From: Chitinophaga pinensis DSM 2588
Lineage (GTDB): Bacteria > Bacteroidota > Bacteroidia > Chitinophagales > Chitinophagaceae
DNA: 64,000 nucleotides
Assembly: GCF_000024005.1 (NCBI RefSeq)
Contig: NC_013132.1
Coordinates: 3,156,001 to 3,220,000, forward strand
Direction of reading: 5' to 3'
Shown: one piece after another, positions 18,951 through 27,656 of the stretch
How the letters are laid out: the number at the start of each line of letters is the position of its first letter
How positions within the stretch are numbered: position 1 is the first letter of the stretch
Translations under genes and position numbers: made by a program
Notes under the pieces: generated by a model
Databases searched by the model: none
Told to the model about the DNA's origin: nothing
Seen by the model: the letters and a program-made list of their open reading frames with translations, nothing else

Positions 18951-19484
18951 ATGAAAGCAAAACACATCATGTACATGTTCGTCCTGGGTTTATTCCTGGC
19001 TTTTACCGCATGTACTAACCCCACCCCCGAAAATTATTTTGACAGGGCTGTTCTCAATACCAATATGTTTAATGATTTCGCCAGTGAGAATTTCACCAGG
19101 ATGCTGATCGCCACTACCGTGAAGTACGAAGGTGTAAAAGGAGATACAGCTAAAAATCAGGCATTCACCATGGTAGACAGCAAAGCAAAGTACATCGAGA
19201 AAGCATTGAAAGATATCAAGGCATTGAAGCAGACCGATGAAACAAAAGAGATGTTGCAGACCTCCATCGCTTTACATGAATATGTATTGCCGGTTTACCA
19301 GAATGAATATACAGCACTTGCGAAACTCTGTGACAGTGGCGGATCTAAAGAAGATATCGCAGCCCTGGCACTGGAGATCGACAACAAATACGCAGCGCAC
19401 TTTGAGGAGCTGTTTATCAAACTGACCAACGAAGGAAAAGCATACGCCAAAGCACATAACATCAATGTGACCTGGGGTAATTAA
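18951..19484 (+). CDS. Lipoprotein of unknown function
   Basis: 177 aa. N-terminal signal MKAKHIMYMFVLGLFLAFTAC with a lipobox (FTAC, Cys21). The mature part is predicted almost entirely helical and rich in Lys/Glu/Ala, resembling a small four-helix bundle, with a conserved-looking FNDFASENFTRM segment near the start and HFEELFIKLTNEGKAYA near the end. I do not recognise a family. The gene is flanked by its own terminator and appears monocistronic. Confidence 0.75.
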   Translation: MKAKHIMYMFVLGLFLAFTACTNPTPENYFDRAVLNTNMFNDFASENFTRMLIATTVKYEGVKGDTAKNQAFTMVDSKAKYIEKALKDIKALKQTDETKEMLQTSIALHEYVLPVYQNEYTALAKLCDSGGSKEDIAALALEIDNKYAAHFEELFIKLTNEGKAYAKAHNINVTWGN

Positions 19485-19506
19485 CGATATAACATCCACT
19501 TAGCAG

Positions 19507-19552
19507 ACAGGCTGTCGCCGGTATACACGCCGGAGACAGCCTGTTTCTTTTC
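19507..19552 (+). terminator. Terminator of the 18951 lipoprotein gene
   Basis: A 10-bp perfect outer stem (19507-19516 with 19535-19544) with an inner GCCGG/CCGG pairing is followed by a T-rich tail. Confidence 0.8.
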
Positions 19553-19561
19553 CGGAGAATC

Positions 19562-19591
19562 TTTGTCAATATGAATTATTTGTTATATTTT
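19562..19591 (+). promoter_or_regulatory. Predicted Bacteroidota-type promoter of the DUF2157 pair
   Basis: TTTG (19562-19565), an 18-nt spacer and TATATTTT (19584-19591, one mismatch to TAnnTTTG) match the Bacteroidota sigma consensus. The start site would be near 19598, about 13 nt before the ATG. Confidence 0.45.
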
Positions 19592-19610
19592 CCCGGGTCA
19601 TTTGAATGCT

Positions 19611-20588
19611 ATGGACCAAGAATTGTTTGAACGACTTCAAAAAGAAGGTATTATCTCCGCTACGTCCGCAGAAAAGATCCGGACGGTCACTGCTCACAGA
19701 CTTTTTTCTGTACACTGGGAACTCAAAACCATCCTCTATCTCGGCGTATTGCTATTGAGCGGTGGATTGGGTATTCTCGTGTATGAAAATATCGATACGA
19801 TCGGTCACCAGGTGATTCTCCTTGCGATCGCCCTCGCGTGTGCAGGATGTTTTTATTATTGCCTGAAACACAAACTGCCATTCTCAAAAGAGAAAGTGCC
19901 CGCCCCGAACGTGCTTTTCGATTACATCCTCCTGTTAGGATGTTTATTGCTGATTACTTTCATTACGTATCTGCAGGTACAGTATAATGTATTTGGTACG
20001 CGTTACGGCATGGCGACCTTTATTCCAATGGCTATCCTGTTCTTTGCCGCGTATTACTTCGATCATCTCGGCGTATTGAGCATGGGCATCACCAACCTCG
20101 CCGCCTGGATGGGAGTAACGGTAACACCTTTGCAATTGCTGACAAGTAATGATTTCAGCAGTATGCCTTTGATCTACAGCGGACTACTGCTGGGTATTAT
20201 CCTGGTGGGCGCTGCTGCGGTCAGTAAGTATAAAAATATCAAAGCGCATTTCACTTTTACTTACAGCAACTTCGGTGTCCACGTGTTTCTTATAGCGACG
20301 CTGGCGGGATTGTTTACCGCTTTTGATGGTGGTGTCGCCCTCTGGAGTTTCCTGCTTACAGGCGCTGTTGCCCTGTTCATGTCACAGGCCATCAAACATA
20401 AATCCTTCTATTTTGCATTGATCATTACCCTGTATGCTTATGTCGGGTTGAGCTATGTATTAGTACAGTTGTTAATAGAGATAGATGATATCGGTGCTAT
20501 CTACGCCGGATTATTATACTTCATCATATCGGCTATTGCCTTCGTGATTTTACTTGTGAAACTGAACAAAAAACTGAAAAAAGCATGA
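19611..20588 (+). CDS. DUF2157-type multi-pass membrane protein
   Basis: 325 aa from the ATG at 19611; the longer frame begins at a TTG. A short soluble N-terminus (MDQELFERLQKEGIISA) with HWELKTILYLGVLLLSGGLG leads into about ten hydrophobic helices. That N-terminal layout, a short helical 'LxxxGlIs...' module joined to a polytopic membrane domain, is typical of DUF2157 proteins, whose function is unknown. The stop codon overlaps the start of the next membrane protein gene (ATGA), so the two are translationally coupled and may form one complex. Confidence 0.75.
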   Translation: MDQELFERLQKEGIISATSAEKIRTVTAHRLFSVHWELKTILYLGVLLLSGGLGILVYENIDTIGHQVILLAIALACAGCFYYCLKHKLPFSKEKVPAPNVLFDYILLLGCLLLITFITYLQVQYNVFGTRYGMATFIPMAILFFAAYYFDHLGVLSMGITNLAAWMGVTVTPLQLLTSNDFSSMPLIYSGLLLGIILVGAAAVSKYKNIKAHFTFTYSNFGVHVFLIATLAGLFTAFDGGVALWSFLLTGAVALFMSQAIKHKSFYFALIITLYAYVGLSYVLVQLLIEIDDIGAIYAGLLYFIISAIAFVILLVKLNKKLKKA

Positions 20589-21757
20589 TCGCATATAACA
20601 GTAAATCATTAGATAACCGCGATATACAGGAGCAGGCGGAAGATGCCAAAGAAAGAGCCTTTATTACGCCTGAAGAACTGGAAGCGGTGAAAGCTGCTTA
20701 TCCGGTTGATCTCTACACACCTAATCCCTACATGCGGATCGGTATTTTTATATTGACCACCATTATCATGCAGTTTTCCTTCGGACTTTTTTGTCTGATC
20801 ATGGTAAGCGCCATGAGTGAAAAAGCATTTTCTGTACTCTGTTTCTTTTTCGGTGCTGGTTCATATGCATTGGCAGAGTTCATGGTGAAGGATAAGAAAC
20901 ACTATAAGTCCGGTGCAGACGCTGCCCTGATATGGATTGCCGGTGGCTTTATCCTGGGTGGCGTAATACTCGCTGCGAATGCAGAGGGCAATCCATGGGG
21001 TTATTGCCTGGTTACCCTGCTATTATCTACCTTGTTTGTACTGCGTTTCGCAGATGTGGGCATGAGTATCGTGGCACATTTATCGCTGCTGGCATTGCTG
21101 TTCTCTATACTGGAATACCTGGGTACCCCCGGAAAGATTGTTGTTCCCTTTACGGTGATGCTGATATCCCTGGGAGTATACATTGTAAGTTTGAAGCTAT
21201 CGAAGATCCATACTTACCGTCATTATAAGACCTGCTTACAGGTGTTGCAGGGAGTGTCCCTGCTGACCTTGTACCTGGGTGGCAACTATTTTGTAGTAAG
21301 AGAATTAAGCATTGAGATGTTCAACCTCGATCTGGCGGAAGGCCAGGATATTGCAGGTGGCTGGATCTTCTGGATATTGACAGTTGCATTGCCCTTGTTA
21401 TACATCTATCTCGGTATCCGTAGAAAAGACCGGATCCTGATCGGTGTCGGATTATTGCTGATCGCTGTAATGGTTTACACCATCCGTTATTATCATAGTG
21501 TGGCGCCATTAGAAGTGGCGATGACGGTCGGTGGTCTGGTGATGATCGGTATTGCCTACGGATTGATACGCTATCTGAAAGTGCCCCGTAATGGTTTCAC
21601 CGCCGATTCTGCAAATGAACGGAATATGATGGAAGCAGTACAGATAGAATCCCTGATAATTGCGCAAACAATGAGTCATACACCTTCGCCTCAACCGGAC
21701 CAATACAATTATGGTGGTGGTACCGGTGGTGGTGGTGGCGCCTCCGGAGAATATTAA
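20585..21757 (+). CDS. Multi-pass membrane protein coupled to the DUF2157 gene
   Basis: 390 aa with a soluble N-terminus of about 45 residues, some ten transmembrane segments, and a soluble C-terminal tail that ends in a Gly-rich run (YGGGTGGGGGASGEY). I do not recognise a named family beyond its resemblance to partners of DUF2157 proteins. Its ATG overlaps the preceding stop codon by 4 nt. The flexible Gly-rich tail is reminiscent of those on TPM-type membrane proteins, but no TPM domain is present. Confidence 0.7.
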   Translation: MIAYNSKSLDNRDIQEQAEDAKERAFITPEELEAVKAAYPVDLYTPNPYMRIGIFILTTIIMQFSFGLFCLIMVSAMSEKAFSVLCFFFGAGSYALAEFMVKDKKHYKSGADAALIWIAGGFILGGVILAANAEGNPWGYCLVTLLLSTLFVLRFADVGMSIVAHLSLLALLFSILEYLGTPGKIVVPFTVMLISLGVYIVSLKLSKIHTYRHYKTCLQVLQGVSLLTLYLGGNYFVVRELSIEMFNLDLAEGQDIAGGWIFWILTVALPLLYIYLGIRRKDRILIGVGLLLIAVMVYTIRYYHSVAPLEVAMTVGGLVMIGIAYGLIRYLKVPRNGFTADSANERNMMEAVQIESLIIAQTMSHTPSPQPDQYNYGGGTGGGGGASGEY

Positions 21758-21763
21758 AAGAAA

Positions 21764-21793
21764 GGTGACCGTCTCCCTTTCGGAGCGGTCACC
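21764..21793. terminator. Terminator between the membrane pair and the C25-like peptidase
   Basis: GGTGACCG (21764-21771) pairs with CGGTCACC (21786-21793), extended by CTCC/GGAG. The minus-strand side is followed by a T-rich stretch, so it mainly serves the 21821 gene, and it also ends the convergent plus-strand operon. Confidence 0.7.
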
Positions 21794-21820
21794 CTGTATT
21801 TGTCGGCTTGTGGGTTATTA

Positions 21821-23494
21821 TCAGATGGTGAAACGGAAATAGGACCACTCAGACCAGGAGCAATAGCGGTCGCCCACTTTCGCTCGTACACGCCAGCGGC
21901 CAGGTTGTGCGCCAACGAAACTGTGGTTGAAAGAAGTGCCTGTAATGTTGTGATATACACCAAAACTACGGAACGATTGAGCTGCCCATTGTCCGGCATT
22001 AATGGCGCCAAAGGCGTCTACCTCCAGGGAATAGGTCGCACCCGGAATATTCACCGGCAACCAACGGAAGGTCAGCGTCCGTGGATAATGATTGAATACG
22101 GCGCCTTCAGCAGGTTCCTGCAATCTTGGAACCGCTCCCTTCCACCAGGTCAGCGTAGGATCTCCCAGGATACTCATACCATAGAACCATTGTCTTTCTC
22201 CCAGATCATGATCAGCGCCGCGCGCCTGCCACCATTGTACCATGGCTTGTCCGATACAACTACCCTTGCCGATCGGCTCATAGAAATCAGCAAAGAATAA
22301 CATTGACCCTGTTTTGGTACTGCCTACAACCGTCAGCCCCATATTGGTCTCACTGCCGCTTTTATCGAAGATGTACCATCCACCGAGATAATCATTTTCT
22401 GTGAAACGGGCGGTACTACAGCAGAACAGGTTGAAGAAGTTTGCATTCGGACAACGTTCGTCTCTGAAATAAGACCGGTCAATCCATTCCGTCGTACCCT
22501 CAGCGGGGATCCGGAAAGAATGTACATGAGGCGAGGAATGAGAACAGAGCTGTACAAAAGAACGTGTACGGTTGATTTCTGTTTTATACAGATCGGCATC
22601 TGTAATGTCAGGATTAGTGTATTTGGTAATATAGGCAGAAGGAGTCATCAGATCCATTTCACAATCATCGAAGCCTGTCCAGTCATCTTCTACATAAGCG
22701 AGTGCTGAACGGGAATGTCCCAGTCCGCCGGTACGGAACAGGTGATTACGGTCAAAATAGTTATTGATTAATACAGCATCATTCCCATTGGCAGTGGGTG
22801 TCCAGATACGTCCTACCCATACCTCCGGACTCACATCTCCGCTAACAGCATTGTATTTACCGTCAGCATCTGCATCTGTCCAGGTACCATTGGTATCCAT
22901 GTAAAAAAGGTCGCAGGGAAACTCGGCATGTGCGCCATAGAAATCATCATCCATTTCAAACCAGGGAACGGGAATCGCGCCGACCATCACGACGCCTGCC
23001 GGTGATTTACTGCGGATATAATTCCGGATATAGGCAGGCTTTCCACCCTTTACAACGTGGATCGTCGCCCAGAAACCATCACGGCCCAGGTCAAGCACAT
23101 ATCTGTTTACACGATCCTGTACCTGTGTGAAGATATCGGCATGTACCATCACCAGGACCTTACCCCGGGGAAAACGCAGCAGACTATAGGTATTCAGATA
23201 GCTTTCTCCGGAAGGATAGGAAGGCCGTGGTTTTTCTTCGATCAGTGGTGTCAGGTCAAGGAATTTCTTATACAGTTGCAGGTATTCCGCATACGTTTTC
23301 AGCTGTATATTATTCTTATCCGTCAGCTTGAGATTGCGGACACTTTTATATGCCTGGCCCAGTTTATAATTGCGGCCTACGGCATCAAGGTTGAAGAGGG
23401 TTCTGTCCTGTACCACCTGGGTACGGATGTGTTGTATGTCAACAAGGGACTGTTTTTCAGCGGCCGATGTGCGGCCATTTTTTTCTTTGGACAT
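21821..23494 (-). CDS. Putative clan CD (gingipain/C25-like, caspase-fold) cysteine peptidase with FN3-like tail
   Basis: About 557 aa from the ATG at 23494 (the frame opens at 23530). The central region has features of a caspase-type fold: a VVMVGAIPVPWFEM strand-turn, an acidic DADADGKYN loop, SEVWVGRIWT-like PEVWVGRIWT, then His319 in QLCSHSSPH and Cys358-Cys359 in NLFCCSTARF, spaced as a His-Cys catalytic dyad after neighbouring strands. The last 110 residues (PAEGAVFNHYPRTLTFRWLP ... WSEWSYFRF) look like an FN3-like beta-sandwich. Gingipain relatives are normally exported, but no signal peptide or T9SS tail is visible here, so the protein is predicted cytosolic. Substrate unknown. A chagasin-like inhibitor is encoded 3 kb away. 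Confidence 0.6.
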   Translation of the reverse strand: MSKEKNGRTSAAEKQSLVDIQHIRTQVVQDRTLFNLDAVGRNYKLGQAYKSVRNLKLTDKNNIQLKTYAEYLQLYKKFLDLTPLIEEKPRPSYPSGESYLNTYSLLRFPRGKVLVMVHADIFTQVQDRVNRYVLDLGRDGFWATIHVVKGGKPAYIRNYIRSKSPAGVVMVGAIPVPWFEMDDDFYGAHAEFPCDLFYMDTNGTWTDADADGKYNAVSGDVSPEVWVGRIWTPTANGNDAVLINNYFDRNHLFRTGGLGHSRSALAYVEDDWTGFDDCEMDLMTPSAYITKYTNPDITDADLYKTEINRTRSFVQLCSHSSPHVHSFRIPAEGTTEWIDRSYFRDERCPNANFFNLFCCSTARFTENDYLGGWYIFDKSGSETNMGLTVVGSTKTGSMLFFADFYEPIGKGSCIGQAMVQWWQARGADHDLGERQWFYGMSILGDPTLTWWKGAVPRLQEPAEGAVFNHYPRTLTFRWLPVNIPGATYSLEVDAFGAINAGQWAAQSFRSFGVYHNITGTSFNHSFVGAQPGRWRVRAKVGDRYCSWSEWSYFRFTI

Positions 23495-23623
23495 TTTGGG
23501 GTTGTTTTGGAGGTTAAACGATGATAGCAAAGATAGCTTCGGCCAGGTCGGGAATCCGGGTAGAAAGTACCTGAATATGACAGGTATTTATACCTGAATA
23601 TGGTAAAGACTTAGTTAGATTGT

Positions 23624-23677
23624 CCTCATCCTTCGTTCATCCTTCGTTCACCAACGAAGGATGAACGAAGGATGAGG
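23624..23677. repeat. Perfect 25-bp inverted repeat built of tandem 11-mers
   Basis: Arm 23624-23648 is the exact reverse complement of 23653-23677, with a 4-nt loop CACC. Each arm holds two tandem copies of TCATCCTTCGT. No T run follows directly, so it is not a typical terminator. It lies upstream of the peptidase gene and downstream of the desaturase gene. Confidence 0.9.
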
Positions 23678-23757
23678 ATTATATAACCCTGATCTGGGAA
23701 CAAAGCATACTTTTTCTGATACTTATTTTACTATGCTTAGGTATAGCTTTCCCGTAG

Positions 23758-23790
23758 ATACTCCCTGTATACTCCCTGTATACTTCGTGT
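23758..23790. repeat. Three tandem 11-mers flanked by a short inverted repeat
   Basis: ATACTCCCTGT occurs at 23758-23768 and 23769-23779, then a variant ATACTTCGTGT at 23780-23790. The array is bracketed by GCTTAG (23735-23740) and CTAAGC (23791-23796). Confidence 0.85.
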
Positions 23791-23844
23791 CTAAGCTATT
23801 TTTTGCCCTTTTAGGGGGCATTCAGGACAAATAGCTGTAAAAAC

Positions 23845-23874
23845 AAAAAAGACAGACCGGGAAGATCTGTCTTT
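23845..23874 (-). terminator. Terminator of the fatty acid desaturase gene
   Basis: AAAGACAGA (23848-23856) pairs with TCTGTCTTT (23866-23874) around a 9-nt loop. On the minus strand a T6 run follows. Confidence 0.8.
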
Positions 23875-23911
23875 CAATGCCGGTTGCTACCGGTATATCT
23901 TACTACCTGGA

Positions 23912-24919
23912 TCAGGCTCTTAATTCATAACTCACAGGATCAGCGCTTACTTCGCCCAGTGCGATCATTTTATTGATCTCAGGGTTCCATACTTTCAGCC
24001 TCAGACAGGCCAGAATTGCCCTAGGAGAAAGTGAAGTAGTCTTTGCCCGCTGTAACTCCGGAATCGCTTCCATTGCTTCCGGAAGACGGTAAAAAGGGAT
24101 ACGTGAATTCAGGTGATGAATGTGGTGATAGCCGATGTTACCGGTTACCCATTTCCAGAATGCATTCATCTGCATATAGCTGGAAGAGGCCATAGCAGCA
24201 TTGTCATGGCACCAGCCTTCTTTATCCCTGAAGGTAACACCCGGGAAATTATGCTGTGCATAGAATAGGTACGCCCCGATCCCACAGGCAATGAAGAACG
24301 GAACGATCAGCAGCAACAGGAGGCTCAACCAGCCCATATAGATGTACAGCAGGGTACCCATGGCGAAATGAAGCACCAGCGCCAGCAGGGAGTCCATATG
24401 GCGGGATGGGCTGCTCGTAAATGATTTTACACTCATACCTATCATGAACATGCTGAAATAGCCAAACAGGATCGTCAGCGGGTGACGGGCTGCCAGATAT
24501 GCTCTTTTCTCCGCAGGCGTGGACTCCTGGAACTTCTGCTGTGTCATGATCGGAAAAGAACCGATGCTTGCGGTAAACAGTTTGGAATTGTGTGCATGGT
24601 GATAATCATGCGAACGCTTCCATATGCTTGCCGGCGCAAGAATGAACACACCAAAAGCGCTGAACAGTATATTCGCCGCTTTTGACTGATAAAGAATCGT
24701 ATGGTGTTGAAAATCATGATATATGACAAACATGCGCACAATCACCAGGCCGGTGAGTATACTGCATGGTATACGCAGAAACAGTGACGGTAAGAAAGCG
24801 GTACAGGCAAAAAGCGCGATCAGGATGGCGGCAGTAGAAAGCGTGTAATACCAGCTTTTCCACTTCGTTTCTTTCGCATATGGCTTCGTTGCCAGGATTA
24901 ATTGTTTTCCAGTTAGCAT
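23912..24919 (-). CDS. Membrane fatty acid desaturase
   Basis: 335 aa with four or more transmembrane helices and the three histidine clusters of the membrane di-iron desaturase family: HDFQHH (about residue 68), HDYHHAHN (about 104) and HHIHHLNSRIP (about 265). A further QHNFPG segment is seen in the loop before the last cluster. It should introduce a double bond into membrane acyl chains; the position (delta-9, delta-12 or other) cannot be told by eye. It lies next to a lipid A-type acyltransferase gene on the same strand, 69 nt downstream of it, so both may serve envelope lipid remodelling. Confidence 0.88.
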   Translation of the reverse strand: MLTGKQLILATKPYAKETKWKSWYYTLSTAAILIALFACTAFLPSLFLRIPCSILTGLVIVRMFVIYHDFQHHTILYQSKAANILFSAFGVFILAPASIWKRSHDYHHAHNSKLFTASIGSFPIMTQQKFQESTPAEKRAYLAARHPLTILFGYFSMFMIGMSVKSFTSSPSRHMDSLLALVLHFAMGTLLYIYMGWLSLLLLLIVPFFIACGIGAYLFYAQHNFPGVTFRDKEGWCHDNAAMASSSYMQMNAFWKWVTGNIGYHHIHHLNSRIPFYRLPEAMEAIPELQRAKTTSLSPRAILACLRLKVWNPEINKMIALGEVSADPVSYELRA

Positions 24920-24988
24920 TGATAGTAATAAATGTGGTGTAGATATCTTCTTATCGGATGTTGCAGCTTTTTTTATTGTTAATTACGC

Positions 24989-25894
24989 CTATATAGCTGG
25001 CTCCGCGACGGCCGGCTCTTGTGCCGGCACCGGGCGTTTATGTTTCCATCTTCTGTGACTCCACAGCCAGTATTCAGGATGTGCGCAGATATCCTGCTCC
25101 AGTGCCTGTGTGTGTGCTGTAGTGATCTCACCGTCTTTTGTAGCGGATGGCTGATCGAAAAGCGTACGTGCTGAAATCTCGTAATAGCCGCGTTTTACCC
25201 GCTGTACATGTACATATACCACAGGATAGTTCATTTTGCGGGCAATCTTTTCCGTACCCTGGAATACAGGCGTATCCTGATTCAGGAAATCAGTCCAGTA
25301 AGCGCTGGTAGGAGCCGGTGTCTGATCAGCAATAAAAGCTGTCGCATCCAGTTCACTTTTGTGCGCCACCATATCACGAAAAGTATCTTTCATAGCAATC
25401 AGACCGGTACCGAAGCGTGTACGCATACGATACATCAGTCCGTTGAAATATTTATTGCTGAGTGGATGATATACTACGTAGAGGTGATGTTTTCCCTGCA
25501 GACTAAACGTATTACCTGCCCATTCCCAGTTGCCGTAATGTCCCATCACGATCATAATGCTTCTGTTCTCTGCTGCATAGCGGTCAAACAGTTCCTGTGC
25601 TTCCGGCGTCAGTTTACAACGCCTGATAGCAGCTGCCCTGGAAATAGTCAGCGTTTTGAATGTTTCCAGTAACAGATCACAGAAATAGCGGTAGAAACGG
25701 CGGCGGATCTTTTCAATTTCTTTAGCAGACTTTTCCGGAAAAGCATTCTGCAGATTCTGTAATACGACCTTCTTACGGTAGCCGATTACATAATACAGCA
25801 ACACGAACATCACATCACAGAGTCCGTAAAATAACGGAAACGGTAATAGGGAAATCATGTAGATAAACGGAAGTAGGATATAATAAGTCAGCAT
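24989..25894 (-). CDS. LpxL/HtrB-type lipid acyltransferase
   Basis: 301 aa. An N-terminal membrane anchor (LPFIYMISLLPFPLFYGLCD) precedes the acyltransferase core with the catalytic H-x4-E-type motif in MGHYGNWEWAG, followed by HLYVVYHPLSNKYFNGL, FIADQTPAPTSAYWTDFL and VYVHVQRVKRGYYEI, the usual order in the lipid A biosynthesis acyltransferase family. The C-terminus has the WLWSHRRWKH motif typical of LpxL/LpxM. It acts at the inner membrane, adding an acyl chain to lipid A or a related amino lipid. The desaturase gene follows on the same strand. Confidence 0.9.
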   Translation of the reverse strand: MLTYYILLPFIYMISLLPFPLFYGLCDVMFVLLYYVIGYRKKVVLQNLQNAFPEKSAKEIEKIRRRFYRYFCDLLLETFKTLTISRAAAIRRCKLTPEAQELFDRYAAENRSIMIVMGHYGNWEWAGNTFSLQGKHHLYVVYHPLSNKYFNGLMYRMRTRFGTGLIAMKDTFRDMVAHKSELDATAFIADQTPAPTSAYWTDFLNQDTPVFQGTEKIARKMNYPVVYVHVQRVKRGYYEISARTLFDQPSATKDGEITTAHTQALEQDICAHPEYWLWSHRRWKHKRPVPAQEPAVAEPAI

Positions 25895-26265
25895 TAGTTC
25901 AAAAATACAATTAAATGTAAATATAAAGCAATGTAATTAAGTGTGATAGATATAAAATGTTAATTTCTATCTACCAATCCGGTGAAATTATCTGTATTGT
26001 CCTGAAGACCAGTCCCGAGCAGCCCGACAGTGAGCAATGTAGCACATTTCACTGCGGATAGCTTTCGATTTGATTTACAGCACTTTTGTGCAATACGGGG
26101 TGTTTTTCCCAATTGACCGATTTTACCGGATGTTGATAGTTATTTAACGGTAAATCTCCCGAATACCCCTATAACATTGAAAATCATTGTGGCCGCCCCA
26201 ATTGAGCACTTGCACTTACTGACATTTCTGTGTATTATTATCATTCAGCCAAAAGTGAACAAAAT
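25895..26265. other. Divergent intergenic region without a gene
   Basis: About 370 bp between the divergent acyltransferase and fucosidase genes. I see no ORF, hairpin terminator or known RNA motif. TATTTTTG, an exact TAnnTTTG match, is read on the minus strand just before the acyltransferase ATG but sits too close to it to be a conventional promoter. Confidence 0.3.
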
Positions 26266-27609
26266 ATGTTGAGACGAATCTTTCTGGCAGCTTCCTGCCT
26301 GGTCGTGTGTATGTATGCAAGCGCACAAAAAACAGCGAATGACCCCGCAAAGGAGAAATGGTTTATGGACCTAGGTTTAGGTATGTTCATTCACTGGAGC
26401 GTGGATGTCCAGGTCGGAGCGGTGATCAGTCATTCCATGGCAGGCGCTTCTGATGAATACCTGGAACGTTTTACCACCGAACTGCCCAAAACCTTTAATC
26501 CGCATAAATTCAACCCGGATGACTGGGCCGTACTCGCAAAACTCGCCGGTATGAAGTACGTCGTCTTCACTGCGAAACACCACGCCGGCTTCTGTATGTG
26601 GGATACCAAAACGACACCCTTCAACATCATGAATACCCCGTTTAAGAAGGATGCCACCCGCGCCATTTTCGACGCATTCCGTAAACAGGGCATTGCTATC
26701 GGAGTGTACTTTTCCCCTGAAGATTTCTATTACCTCTACAAACATAAAGTACCGATCGGCAGAATGCAGTTGCCACAACATTTCCCGGAAAAGAATCCTG
26801 GGCTGATGGCATATGACAAATCCCAGCTGAAAGAATTGCTTAGCAACTACGGAAAGATCGATTTTATCTTTTTTGATGGTCCGGCAGAGGGGCTGAAAGA
26901 ATATGCCTGGGAACTGCAACCGGATATTGTAGTCACCCGCGGACAAATGAACACGCCTGAACAGGAATTGCCGGAGGCTATCATGCCTGGTCCATGGGAA
27001 GCCTGCTTTACTATGGGTACCGACTGGCAATATAAACCGACCAACGATCCGCAGAAATCAGGTACAGAAATGATCAACATGCTGATCGAAACCCGTGCAA
27101 AAGGAGGGAACCTCCTGCTGAACGTCGGACCTAAACCGGACGGTGAAATCCAGATAGAACAGGAAGCCCTGCTCCGTGAACTGGCACTCTGGAACCTGGC
27201 AAACGGAGAGTCCGTACACGGTGTAAGACCCTGGAACATTGCCCGGGAGGGAAATATCTGGTTTACCCGTGGAAAAGATACGAGTACGGTATACGCTTTT
27301 GTACCGGGCGGAAAGGACTGGAAATATGGCGAGCGAAAGGAACTGGTGCTGCGCACCCTGGAAGGCAATCCACAGACGAAAGTGGCTATCCTTGGATATG
27401 CCAGCGAACTGGTAGAGTACAAAGAGGGTTTTGATGCAGGTATTTATTCACAGTCCACGCCTGTCGGACTGCTGATCTCCGCCGTAAACGGACAACGTTT
27501 CTATACTGACAGGAAATGGCCTAATCCGGTAGTGATCAGGATTGAAAATGTGAAATACCGTCCTGTTATCAACAGCTATAAACAAAGCACCCTTGATGGT
27601 GCGAAATAA
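26266..27609 (+). CDS. Secreted GH29 alpha-L-fucosidase
   Basis: 447 aa from the ATG at 26266 (an upstream GTG extends the frame). A signal peptide (1-20, ending YASAQ) precedes the GH29 barrel: KWFMDLGLGMFIHWS, GMKYVVFTAKHHAGFCMW with the substrate-binding HH, and nucleophile Asp204 in IDFIFFDGP. The C-terminal part is a beta-sandwich. The acid/base residue of GH29 is poorly conserved and I cannot fix it. It removes terminal L-fucose from glycans and is periplasmic or secreted. An AraC-type regulator gene follows 47 nt downstream and may respond to its products (inference). Confidence 0.9.
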   Translation: MLRRIFLAASCLVVCMYASAQKTANDPAKEKWFMDLGLGMFIHWSVDVQVGAVISHSMAGASDEYLERFTTELPKTFNPHKFNPDDWAVLAKLAGMKYVVFTAKHHAGFCMWDTKTTPFNIMNTPFKKDATRAIFDAFRKQGIAIGVYFSPEDFYYLYKHKVPIGRMQLPQHFPEKNPGLMAYDKSQLKELLSNYGKIDFIFFDGPAEGLKEYAWELQPDIVVTRGQMNTPEQELPEAIMPGPWEACFTMGTDWQYKPTNDPQKSGTEMINMLIETRAKGGNLLLNVGPKPDGEIQIEQEALLRELALWNLANGESVHGVRPWNIAREGNIWFTRGKDTSTVYAFVPGGKDWKYGERKELVLRTLEGNPQTKVAILGYASELVEYKEGFDAGIYSQSTPVGLLISAVNGQRFYTDRKWPNPVVIRIENVKYRPVINSYKQSTLDGAK

Positions 27610-27656
27610 CCGGAATATCAGGGGAATTGGCGATCTTTAAGCAGAGAATACCTGCC

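Noticed and set aside
23624..23790. 11-nt repeats considered as a CRISPR array
   Set aside because: Units are contiguous with no spacers, far too short, and no cas genes are present.
26377..27030. 217-residue minus-strand frame opposite the fucosidase
   Set aside because: Shadow of the GH29 gene; no start context or domain.
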